This document shows positions 1 to 10,900 of a stretch of DNA of 64,000 nucleotides, piece after piece. This stretch comes from Bathymodiolus brooksi (taxonomy: Eukaryota > Mollusca > Bivalvia > Mytilida > Modiolidae). The position numbers and the translations under genes were made by a program. The notes under the pieces are model-generated. The model was given only the letters and a program-made list of their open reading frames with translations, had not been told where the DNA came from and ran no database searches. The stretch covers positions 33,949,103-34,013,102 of the forward strand of contig OY804575.1 of NCBI GenBank assembly GCA_963680875.1. Direction: 5' to 3'. The first letter of the stretch is position 1, and the number at the start of each line of letters is the position of its first letter.

Positions 1-3000
1 ACAGTCAACTCCACTTAATGCAAGTAAGTTTATAGATACAGTCAACTCCACTTAATACAAGTAAGTTTATAGATACAGTCAACTCCACTTAATACATGTA
101 AGTTTATAGATACAGTCAACTCCACTTAATACAATTAGGTTTATAGATACAGTCAACTCCACTTAATACAAGTAAGTTTATAGATACAGTCAACTCCACT
201 TAATACATGTAAGTTTATAGATACAGTCAACTCCACTTAATACAAGTAAGTTTATAGATACAGTCAACTCCACTTAATACATGTAAGTTTATAGATACAG
301 TATACAAGTAAGTTTATAGATACAGTCAACTCTACTTAATACATGTAAGTTTATAGATACAGTCAACTCCACTTAATACATGTAAGTTTATAGATACAGT
401 CAACTCCACTTAATACAAGTAAGTTTATAGATACAGTCAACTCCACTTAATACAAGTAAGTTTATAGATACAGTCAACTCCACTTAATACATGTAAGTTT
501 ATAGATACAGTCAACTCCACTTAATACAAGTAAGTTTATAGATACAGTCAACTCCACTTAATACAAGTAAGTTTATAGATACAGTCAACTCCACTTAATA
601 CATGTAAGTTTATAGATACAGTCAACTCCACTTAATACATGTAAGTTTATAGATACAGTCAACTCCACTTAATACAAGTAAGTTTATAGATACAGTCAAC
701 TCCACTTAATACATGTAAGTTTATAGATACAGTCAACTCCACTTAATACAAGTAAGTTTATAGATACAGTCAACTCCACTTAATACAAGTAAGTTTATAG
801 ATACAGTCAACTCCACTTAATACAAGTAAGTTTATAGATACAGTCAACTCCACTTAATACAAGTAAGTTTATAGATACAGTCAACTCCACTTAATACAAG
901 TAAGTTTATAGATACAGTCAACTCCACTTAATACAAGTAAGTTTATAGATACAGTCAACTCCACTTAATACAAGTAAGTTTATAGATACAGTCAACTCCA
1001 CTTAATACATGTAAGTTTATAGATACAGTCAACTCCACTTAATACAATTAGGTTTATAGATACAGTCAACTCCACTTAATACAAGTAAGTTTATAGATAC
1101 AGTCAACTCCACTTAATACAAGTAAGTTTATAGATACAGTCAACTCCACTTAATACATGTAAGTTTATAGATACAGTCAACTCCACTTAATACAAGTAAG
1201 TTTATAGATACAGTCAACTCCACTTGATACAAGTAAGTTTATAGATACAGTCAACTCCACTTAATACAAGTAAGTTTATAGATACAGTCAACTCCACTTA
1301 ATACAAGTAAGTTTATAGATACAGTCAACTCCACTTAATACATGTAAGTTTATAGATACAGTCAACTCCACTTAATACAAGTAAGTTTATAGATACAGTC
1401 AACTCCACTTAATACAAGTAAGTTTATAGATACAGTCAACTCCACTTAATACAAGTAAGTTTATAGATACAGTCAACTCCACTTAATACAAGTAAGTTTA
1501 TAGATACAGTCAACTCCACTTGATACAAGTAAGTTTATAGATACAGTCAACTCCACTTAATACAAGTAAGTTTATAGATACAGTCAACTCCACTTAATAC
1601 AAGTAAGTTTATAGATACAGTCAACTCCACTTAATACAAGTAAGTTTATAGATACAGTCAACTCCACTTAATACAAGTAAGTTTATAGATACAGTCAACT
1701 CCACTTAATACAAGTAAGTTTATAGATACAGTCAACTCCACTTAATACAAGTAAGTTTATAGATACAGTCAACTCCACTTAATACAAGTAAGTTTATAGA
1801 TACAGTCAACTCCACTTAATACAAGTAAGTTTATAGATACAGTCAACTCCACTTAATACATGTAAGTTTATAGATACAGTCAACTCCACTTAATACAATT
1901 AGGTTTATAGATACAGTCAACTCCACTTAATACAAGTAAGTTTATAGATACAGTCAACTCCACTTAATACAAGTAAGTTTATAGATACAGTCAACTCCAC
2001 TTAATACATGTAAGTTTATAGATACAGTCAACTCCACTTAATACAAGTAAGTTTATAGATACAGTCAACTCCACTTAATACATGTAAGTTTATAGATACA
2101 GTATACAAGTAAGTTTATAGATACAGTCAACTCTACTTAATACATGTAAGTTTATAGATACAGTCAACTCCACTTAATACATGTAAGTTTATAGATACAG
2201 TCAACTCCACTTAATACAAGTAAGTTTATAGATACAGTCAACTCCACTTAATACATGTAAGTTTATAGATACAGTCAACTCCACTTAATACAAGTAAGTT
2301 TATAGATACAGTCAACTCCACTTAATACAAGTAAGTTTATAGATACAGTCAACTCCACTTGATACAAGTAAGTTTATAGATACAGTCAACTCCACTTAAT
2401 ACATGTAAGTTTATAGATACAGTCAACTCCACTTAATACAAGTAAGTTTATAGATACAGTCAACTCCACTTAATACATGTAAGTTTATAGATACAGTCAA
2501 CTCCACTTAATACATGTAAGTTTATAGATACAGTCAACTCCACTTAATACAAGTAAGTTTATAGATACAGTCAACTCCACTTAATACAAGTAAGTTTATA
2601 GATACAGTCAACTCCACTTAATACAAGTAAGTTTATAGATACAGTCAACTCCACTTGATACAAGTAAGTTTATAGATACAGTCAACTCCACTTAATACAA
2701 GTAAGTTTATAGATACAGTCAACTCCACTTAATACAAGTAAGTTTATAGATACAGTCAACTCCACTTAATACAAGTAAGTTTATAGATACAGTCAACTCC
2801 ACTTAATACAAGTAAGTTTATAGATACAGTCAACTCCACTTAATACATGTAAGTTTATAGATACAGTCAACTCCACTTAATACAAGTAAGTTTATAGATA
2901 CAGTCAACTCCACTTAATACAAGTAAGTTTATAGATACAGTCAACTCCACTTAATACATGTAAGTTTATAGATACAGTCAACTCCACTTAATACAAGTAA

Positions 3001-3139
3001 GTTTATAGATACAGTCAACTCCACTTAATACATGTAAGTTTATAGATAGTCAACTCCACTTAATACAAGTAAGTTTATGGATACAGTCAACTCCACTTAA
3101 TACAAGTAAGTTTATAGATACAGTCAACTCCACTTAATA
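1..3139 (+). repeat. 37-bp satellite array (about 85 units), GTAAGT-containing
   Basis: The unit is ACAGTCAACTCCACTTAAT followed by ACAAGTAAGTTTATAGAT, with variants ACATGTAAGT and ACAATTAGGT. A truncated 25-bp unit (ACAGTATACAAG) followed by a CTCTACTT variant occurs at about 297 and again at about 2098. The 1801-bp distance equals 48 full units plus one truncated unit, which points to a higher-order block duplication. The array lies in the intron upstream of the first exon seen here and begins before the window. Every standard unit contains a strong 5' splice-site core (GTAAGT) and an acceptor-like TTTATAG. Confidence 0.97.
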
Positions 3140-3850
3140 TCATATAATAGAATATTGTGGATAATCAGATATTCTTTCAAAACACTAAACCATTTCTTGA
3201 GTTTTTAAGGAAAAAACTGAGGTTATTTGTATTGGATCAGTGAATATACCAAATATACTAATGAAGAAACCCAGATAAAACATTGGGAAACATTGTAATA
3301 ATTCTATATTGTTTTATACTTTGGATGGACAGGAAACACTTAAAAATTGTTTGCTGAAAATAAAATTTCTGAAAAGTTTTAAGTCTGAACACATGGTATT
3401 TCGATCATCGTGGGGTGTCAGGTAGCTGTGTAGTTCAAAACATAGTCAGAGCAGAAATATTACTTAAACAATACACTATTTCCAAGCTGGGAGGAACTTT
3501 TTTATGAGTGACCATAATTCTTATCATTATCAAAGAAACAAACATTACACCAGTCAATAAAGACAACTTTTCTGTGAAACATTTGTTTAAGAATAAACTA
3601 TCATTACATGATTTTTGACTAACAGATAATACACAACCAAGGATGTATATATTATATTATTGACATTTTTATCTATTTAATTATTTCATTAATAAAAATC
3701 TACATCAATAATGCTCATTCAGAACTTGTATTTACTCCAGAATGGACAGGGAATGCTTTAAAAATCATGTCATATCATAAACTGCATTATCTCCCCTTGA
3801 TGAATTTTCTGCTTTTGTGATTGACTTCCAATATATTGTTTTTTCTCTAG
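3140..3850. other. intron sequence, no recognisable feature
   Basis: AT-rich unique-looking sequence between the 37-bp satellite and the BD2 exon. I see no coding exon, repeat or RNA gene. It ends in the pyrimidine-rich acceptor TTTTTTCTCTAG at 3850. Confidence 0.6.
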
Positions 3851-4018
3851 AAATACCCAGAGTATTATCAAATAATAAAACAACCCATTGATTTGAAGAT
3901 TATTGCACAAAACATCAAACATGGCCGATACAGAGTACTTGATGAAGTAGAACGGGATTTACTACTGATGGTGAAGAATGCTAAGACCTTTAATGAACCA
4001 AAGTCACTTATTTACAAG
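3851..4018 (+). CDS. PBRM1: PBRM1 exon 1 of window: core of bromodomain 2
   Basis: 56 codons, phase 0 at both ends. The acceptor TTTTCTCTAG precedes it. It begins KYPEYYQIIKQPIDL (ZA loop, PID motif) and continues through helices A-C to NAKTFNEPKSLIYK, where the Asn of FNEP is the canonical acetyl-lysine-binding residue (the preceding Tyr is Phe here). It is close to vertebrate PBRM1 BD2 (YPDYYAIIKEPIDLKTIAQ, from memory). The donor is AAG|GTATTT. The same exon end and donor recur twice immediately downstream, so the exact 3' end is ambiguous by 39 or 78 nt. Confidence 0.93.
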
Positions 4019-4100
4019 GTATTTACCTTTAATGAACCAAAGTTACTTATCTATAAGGTATTTACCTTTAATGAACCAAAGTCACTTATTTACAAAGTAT
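3979..4100 (+). repeat. 39-bp in-frame triplication of exon 1 3' end plus splice donor
   Basis: The segment ACCTTTAATGAACCAAAG..CTTAT.TA.AA followed by GTATTT occurs at about 3986, 4025 and 4064 with a 39-bp period. Each copy ends at a candidate donor: AAG|GTATTT, AAG|GTATTT and AAA|GTATTT. The frame stays open through all three, so using a downstream donor would add 13 or 26 residues (VFTFNEPKLLIYK and a second copy). A degenerate fourth copy (TTCAACGAAGCAAAGTAACTTATTTAT) is visible at about 4187-4215. Confidence 0.9.
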
Positions 4101-4350
4101 TTTATATACTTCTCATTGAAATATTAGTTAATCTTGAAAAAATAATGAAGACTTGAATATTAGTTAATCTTGAAAAACATGAAGATTTTCAACGAAGCAA
4201 AGTAACTTATTTATATGTATGTCATTTTTTTTTCAAAGGGATTTAGAACATATTTTTTTTCTCAATTGGATCTATCTTTATTGTAGGATAGATGAAAATT
4301 TGATATAATATTATTGCAGGGACATAAGTGGCCAAGATCATTGCCTTCTG

Positions 4351-5905
4351 CAGTGTTCGCCAAAAACTTTTTTAACCACTAGACATGGGCCAGTGACTTG
4401 CTAAAGTTACTAGACCGAATCAGTGCACACTAGACCGAAGATATTTTTACCAGAAAAAGAAGAAACAAATTTTCACTTTTTAATTTTATACATGCATTTG
4501 AATGATGTCTATTCTAAAGTTGTTACATCCTGTAACAAACTTCCCAGCCCCAGTTTTGTCCTTACTGTTTTTCGCAGTATGTACAATACATCATTTGTTT
4601 ATGTTCGTGTAAATGGTCATGTAAATGATGGATAAGACTAATGGCTCTTTGATTTTAGGATTGTAAATTTTGTAAATAATTTTATTTTGCAAATATCTTT
4701 TACTTTTTAATACCTAAAAGTAATACCTTTTTAATTCTAATGACCCTGTTAGTAAATGCCAAGTTAGTAAACAGTAACTTTGTTTTACCTTTTAAAAGTA
4801 TATTTTTATTAGTTTATTGATAATTAATATCAAACTTAATGAAAATAATATTGATACAGATTATACTAATGAAGCCAACCCCTTTAAAATATACTTAAAT
4901 GGAATAGATTTAAGGCACTAAGCTATTGTAAGATGTGTAGATATATATATTTATCTGAGTTAAGATTAATGGCTCTTTGATTTTAGGATTGTAAATTTTG
5001 TAAATAACTTTATTGTGCAAACATCTTTTACTTTTTAATACCTAAAAGTAATAGCCTTTTAATACTAAGAGTAAATGAAAATATTCAATTGGTTCCAATA
5101 TGTTTTTAGTTTTAAATCCTAAAAAAAAAAATTTAGCGTGTGACACGGGTTGCTCCACAGTGGGGGATATTACGAAGAGAAGAAGTTCATCGTAGCGTAG
5201 CCAAGGGCGATCGGTGGTCCAGTGGAGCTTAAAAGATCGTGATCTTTTCTGTTCATATTGTTTTTTAGCCTGTGACACCTCTGGTGTTCTAGAGGGCTTT
5301 TTCAACTTCTTCCCCGGAATAGCACCGTCTTGCCACTTCAAGTCCATGTTAATTTATCGAAACCATAAACAACTAAAAACCAACACAAGTCATAATGACA
5401 GAGCACTATCCGTAATGATTCATACTGGGGAAAGTGGTAAAAAATATTGATTTTCTTTATTTTTACTCATAAAAAGTAAAAATTATATCTTATTAAAGAT
5501 TATTTTCAAGTTTGAACATTTAACGATCAACAAATACCTTTGCAACACGACGACTCGTTTTACTTGCCTGTCGAAATGCGATGGAATTTAGATGCATCTT
5601 ACAACTGGTTGCCGAAATGAAAATGCCTAAGTACCCACGAATCGCTATATTTGAAGGTACCAGTTATTAGGTTATGGTCATTTTTATGAGTAAGCAAATC
5701 AGCGACTATTTTTGGATGAAAATAAAATAAAATTATCACATTAACGATTCAAATTTTCGTCGAGTCATTCAGAAAAGGTATTTAGCTACACTTGGCTACT
5801 TTCAAATTCACTAGACCAATCGGGCCACCAGCAACACCATACAACTAGACCGATAGAATTTTTACTAGACACAGGCTTCGGACTACCGCTTAACGTCGAA
5901 CACTG
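4351..5905 (-). mobile_element. hAT-like DNA transposon, non-autonomous, with 6-bp TSD
   Basis: The left end is CAGTGTTCGCC and the right end, read inward on the opposite strand, is CAGTGTTCGACG. The flanks are a perfect 6-bp direct repeat, CTTCTG (4345-4350 and 5906-5911). Both ends also share TAGAC-rich subterminal sequence. A roughly 100-bp direct repeat (ATGGCTCTTTGATTTTAGG) occurs inside at about 4641 and 4969. The interior minus strand keeps a coding remnant at 5140-5347. CAGTG termini suit the hAT superfamily; assignment to a 6-bp-TSD subgroup is inferred from memory. Confidence 0.7.
5140..5347 (-). pseudogene. transposase-like N-terminal remnant inside the hAT-like element
   Basis: The minus-strand frame opens with MDLKWQDGAIPG and contains SRSFKLHWTTDRPWLRYDE. 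This resembles the R.F...W....PWL.YD segment that precedes the zinc finger in domesticated hAT-type proteins of the ZNF862/C17orf113/KIAA1586 kind. The frame then loses resemblance and no catalytic region follows, so it is a decayed 5' fragment. Similarity is recalled, not searched. Confidence 0.4.
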
Positions 5906-5911
5906 CTTCTG

Positions 5912-6292
5912 GCCACAAAACTGTCACCAATGACATAGTGTTTAACCTATTCAGACACCTACACTTGGTAGGGGTTTCACATGTCAGTTTGTTATAACTG
6001 TCGAGGCCTTTCTCTCTCATTAAGTTTGATAGTTACGATATTGATGATAAATTGCAGAAATTGACACCAATGACCCGAACGAACCCTAGAATTATAACAA
6101 ACAATGTAGATGTTTCAAAACAATGTATAATAGCATAAGTTAATTTACCTATAGATGGTATTTGAATATTGAATTTATTTTTCTTTTGAAAATATTACTT
6201 CCTTTATAAGTGATAAATATATGGGTTAAAAATAATTCATTATCTTTATTTATATAGATTGCTTATTAAGTAAATATTGTATTTGTTTTCAG
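5912..6292. other. intron sequence before exon 2
   Basis: AT-rich sequence with nothing recognisable, ending in acceptor TTTGTTTTCAG. It is part of the block repeated at 13989 onward. Confidence 0.5.
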
Positions 6293-6381
6293 GATGCATG
6301 CACAATAAAGAAAATTGTTCAAAACAAGAAGATAGAATTACAGACAAGAAGACTCCAGACTCCATTAAATGAAAGAAAACG
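6293..6381 (+). CDS. PBRM1: PBRM1 exon 2: end of bromodomain 2 and basic linker
   Basis: 89 nt, starts in phase 0 and ends after two bases of an Arg codon. It encodes DACTIKKIVQNKKIEL, the C helix of BD2 (vertebrate DANSIKKIF, from memory), followed by a basic linker QTRRLQTPLNERK. Acceptor TTTTCAG, donor ACG|GTATGG. An identical copy lies at 14436-14524. Confidence 0.92.
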
Positions 6382-6680
6382 GTATGGAACATTATAACAT
6401 TCCTTTCAGCTATTTCACTTAAGCATACTCCACACCTAAGGAAGGCTCTTTAAAACAATAGTATGAATGGTTCCTTTAAATATTGATATGAAGGAAGATT
6501 TTTAAGAAAATGTCTGCCAACAATTCATCTCTGTGATATCATTGAAATAGAATAAGGCCAAATAAAAAATAGGTATAATTTTACCCTTGACCCTAAAACA
6601 TTTTTTTTCTTTCTTTAAAAAACTTTACTATACAAGGAAGGTATACAAATATTGTTTTACTTTATTGGTCTAGTATATAA

Positions 6681-6863
6681 CAGGCTTTTCAATAAGGGGT
6701 GGTACCAGGTACTTTTACCTGCCTAAAATGGTATTTGGTACCTCCTAATTTTAAAGAGTGTTGTTTTAGATATTCATGAAAATTGTTCAAATTTAATATA
6801 AAAAAAAAGTACCGCCTGTAAATAGTGAAGTACTGGTAAACTTGAAAGATATTGAAAGCCCTG
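6681..6863. mobile_element. short MITE-like element, CAGG..CCTG ends
   Basis: The termini are CAGGCTTTTCAAT on the left and ATTGAAAGCCCTG on the right, near-perfect inverted repeats. They are flanked by TATAA (6676-6680 and 6864-6868). A diverged relative lies at about 46455-46630, sharing CACCTCCTAATTT, TATTCATGAAAA and TGAAGTACTGGTA. The minus-strand reading frame across it is fortuitous. An identical copy is at 14824-15006. Confidence 0.65.
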
Positions 6864-7335
6864 TATAAATTACAGTCTTCTGGTACTGTCAACTCTGGTT
6901 ATTTACATACAGTATGTGTTTTGTGTTATCTGGAGTATTTGATTTGGATGCATTCCAGTAAATAGAAGTTTCAGATGAGTATCAAACCAACAAAATGAGT
7001 TATTTTGTGGAAAAGGGACTGAAATTCTTAAATTTTACATATTTAGAAGTCGCACACAAAATGTTATTTTTCATCTAATTTTCGTGCATTTTATTTTCCC
7101 TTGAATTGATTGTAACAAGGGCTTCAGGTAGTATTCCAGTTTATTTACTCTATCAGTTATGGTTTTTGAGATAAACATTGGAGTAAAACTGATGCAGGAG
7201 GAAGCCCTAGTGGACTTGCTGTGGTCATATCATGCTGCCTCTTGCATGGTCCTTTGTTTAAAAATGTAATATGGTAGATGTACCAAAAGTATGAATATTT
7301 GAGAAAACTTGATGATTGTATTTGTTTATCTATAG

Positions 7336-7614
7336 AAGAAAAGAATCCAAGATGATAATAAGAATGACTGATGTTTGTGCCGACTTACAGTACCCATCAG
7401 ATGATGGAATACCGCAGCCGATTTTATTTGATGATGAAGATGATGAGAATATCCTTGATCAGAGTCAGATTGATTTTGATGATGAGTCTGGTACAGAAAC
7501 AGTTATGTCTGAGGATGAAAGTCCATACTGGACATTACTGAATGCTGTTAAAACTTACAGAGATGATACAGGCCAAACCATTTATGAACCATTTGTTAAG
7601 TTGCCAAGTAAAAG
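7336..7614 (+). CDS. PBRM1: PBRM1 exon 3: acidic linker and start of bromodomain 3
   Basis: 279 nt. The first base completes the Arg codon of exon 2 and the last two bases (AG) start an Arg codon finished in exon 4. It encodes a strongly acidic stretch (DDEDDENILD, DFDDESGTE, MSEDES) and then the first BD3 helix WTLLNAVKTYRDDTGQTIYEPF with LPSKR at the ZA loop. Acceptor TATCTATAG, donor AAAG|GTCAGT. The frame extends upstream through the intron to an ATG at 7316, but that ATG is intronic. An identical copy lies at 15479-15757. Confidence 0.93.
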
Positions 7615-7916
7615 GTCAGTACATGTATTTATTGCAAGTGCTTTTGGTAAAAATGTTTTGAAGAATGATTTTGAAAGTATTTGTAAAACAATTTTTGCTT
7701 GATATTGTAGCATATCAGATACATTATTCCCATTGTCACACAACTTCCTTTCTCTTTAATCAGTTAATTTTCTAATTTTACATGTTGTACTGCCACCACA
7801 CTAGGGTTAGTGTTATAGGTGCCTAATGCCACTTTCAGACAGCCTCTGTGACTACACAAGATGTACATTTCAATTACAGGTTTAATATTTATGTTCATTT
7901 AAGTTGTAAAGTAAGT
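7615..7916. other. intron sequence leading into the 61-bp array
   Basis: About 300 bp with no coding signal. It includes a weak trace (GGTGCCTAATGCCACTTTCAG) resembling the reverse complement of the dispersed SINE tail seen elsewhere in the window. Confidence 0.4.
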
Positions 7917-10900
7917 TTTATATGACTTAATGTTAAGTTGATTTGTTTATGTTGTAGTTTTTATCCAGTCTACTACCGGTATATGACTTAATGTTAAGTT
8001 GATTTGTTTATGTTGTAGTTTTTATCCAGTCTACTACAGGTATATGACTTAATGTTAAGTTGATTTGTTTATGTTGTAGTTTTTATCCAGTCTACTACTG
8101 GTATATGACTTAATGTTAAGTTGATTTGTTTATGTTGTAGTTTTTATCCAGTCTACTACCGGTATATGACTTAATGTTAAGTTGATTTGTTTATGTTGTA
8201 GTTTTTATCCAGTCTACTACAGGTATATGACTTAATGTTAAGTTGATTTGTTTATGTTGTAGTTTTTATCCAGTCTACTACCGGTATATGACTTAATGTT
8301 AAGTTGATTTGTTTATGTTGTAGTTTTTATCCAGTCTACTACAGGTATATGACTTAATGTTAAGTTGATTTGTTTATGTTGTAGTTTTTATCCAGTCTAC
8401 TACAGGTATATGACTTAATGTTAAGTTGATTTGTTTATGTTGTAGGTTTTATCCAGTCTACTACAGGTATATGACTTAATGTTAAGTTGATTTGTTTATG
8501 TTGTAGGTTTTATCCAGTCTACTACTGGTATATGACTTAATGTTAAGTTGATTTGTTTATGTTGTAGTTTTTATCCAGTCTACTACAGGTATATGACTTA
8601 ATGTTAAGTTGATTTGTTTATGTTGTAGTTTTTATCCAGTCTACTACCGGTATATGACTTAATGTTAAGTTGATTTGTTTATGTTTTAGGTTTTATCCAG
8701 TCTACTACCGGTATATGACTTAATGTTAAGTTGATTTGTTTATGTTGTAGGTTTTATCCAGTCTACTACAGGTATATGACTTAATGTTAAGTTGATTTGT
8801 TTATGTTGTAGGTTTTATCCAGTCTACTACAGGTATATGACTTTATGTTAAGTTGATTTGTTTATGTTGTAGGTTTTATCCAGTCTACTACTGGTATATG
8901 ACTTAATGTTAAGTTGATTTGTTTATGTTGTAGGTTTTATCCAGTCTACTACAGGTATATGACTTAATGTTAAGTTGATTTGTTTATGTTGTAGGTTTTA
9001 TCCAGTCTACTACCGGTATATGACTTAATGTTAAGTTGATTTGTTTATGTTGTAGGTTTTATCCAGTCTACTACAGGTATATGACTTAATGTTAAGTTGA
9101 TTTGTTTATGTTGTAGGTTTTATCCAGTCTACTACTGGTATATGACTTAATGTTAAGTTGATTTGTTTATGTTGTAGTTTTTATCCAGTCTACTACAGGT
9201 ATATGACTTAATGTTAAGTTGATTTGTTTATGTTGTAGGTTTTATCCAGTCTACTACTGGTATATGACTTAATGTTAAGTTGATTTGTTTATGTTGTAGG
9301 TTTTATCCAGTCTACTACAGGTATATGACTTAATGTTAAGTTGATTTGTTTATGTTGTAGGTTTTATCCAGTCTACTACAGGTATATGACTTAATGTTAA
9401 GTTGATTTGTTTATGTTGTAGTTTTTATCCAGTCTACTACAGGTATATGACTTAATGTTAAGTTGATTTGTTTATGTTGTAGTTTTTATCCAGTCTACTA
9501 CAGGTATATGACTTAATGTTAAGTTGATTTGTTTATGTTGTAGTTTTTATCCAGTCTACTACCGGTATATGACTTTATGTTAAGTTGATTTGTTTATGTT
9601 GTAGGTTTTATCCAGTCTACTACAGGTATATGACTTAATGTTAAGTTGATTTGTTTATGTTGTAGTTTTTATCCAGTCTACTACAGGTATATGACTTAAT
9701 GTTAAGTTGATTTGTTTATGTTGTAGTTTTTATCCAGTCTACTACAGGTATATGACTTAATGTTAAGTTGATTTGTTTATGTTGTAGGTTTTATCCAGTC
9801 TACTACAGGTATATGACTTAATGTTAAGTTGATTTGTTTATGTTGTAGGTTTTATCCAGTCTACTACAGGTATATGACTTAATGTTAAGTTGATTTGTTT
9901 ATGTTGTAGTTTTTATCCAGTCTACTACAGGTATATGACTTAATGTTAAGTTGATTTGTTTATGTTGTAGGTTTTATCCAGTCTACTACCGGTATATGAC
10001 TTTATGTTAAGTTGATTTGTTTATGTTGTAGTTTTTATCCAGTCTACTACAGGTATATGACTTAATGTTAAGTTGATTTGTTTATGTTGTAGGTTTTATC
10101 CAGTCTACTACCGGTATATGACTTAATGTTAAGTTGATTTGTTTATGTTGTAGTTTTTATCCAGTCTACTACCGGTATATGACTTTATGTTAAGTTGATT
10201 TGTTTATGTTGTAGTTTTTATCCAGTCTACTACCGGTATATGACTTAATGTTAAGTTGATTTGTTTATGTTGTAGGTTTTATCCAGTCTACTACAGGTAT
10301 ATGACTTAATGTTAAGTTGATTTGTTTATGTTGTAGGTTTTATCCAGTCTACTACAGGTATATGACTTAATGTTAAGTTGATTTGTTTATGTTGTAGTTT
10401 TTATCCAGTCTACTACTGGTATATGACTTAATGTTAAGTTGATTTGTTTATGTTGTAGGTTTTATCTGGTATATGACTTAATGTTAAGTTGATTTGTTTA
10501 TGTTGTAGTTTTTATCCAGTCTACTACAGGTATATGACTTAATGTTAAGTTGATTTGTTTATGTTGTAGGTTTTATCCAGTCTACTACCGGTATATGACT
10601 TAATGTTAAGTTGATTTGTTTATGTTGTAGGTTTTATCCAGTCTACTACCGGTATATGACTTAATGTTAAGTTGATTTGTTTATGTTGTAGTTTTTATCC
10701 AGTCTACTACAGGTATATGACTTAATGTTAAGTTGATTTGTTTATGTTGTAGGTTTTATCCAGTCTACTACTGGTATATGACTTTATGTTAAGTTGATTT
10801 GTTTATGTTGTAGGTTTTATCCAGTCTACTACCGGTATATGACTTAATGTTAAGTTGATTTGTTTATGTTGTAGTTTTTATCCAGTCTACTACTGGTATA

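Noticed and set aside
1..3139. Possible CRISPR-like array
   Set aside because: Contiguous tandem repeats without unique spacers, in a eukaryotic intron.
6689..6892. Minus-strand 67-codon frame (and its copy at 14832)
   Set aside because: It falls on the MITE-like element and appears twice only because of the duplicated block.
7316..7335. ATG at 7316 as the start of a 128-codon protein
   Set aside because: It lies upstream of the exon 3 acceptor; phase and homology show that the real coding segment starts at 7336 as an internal exon.
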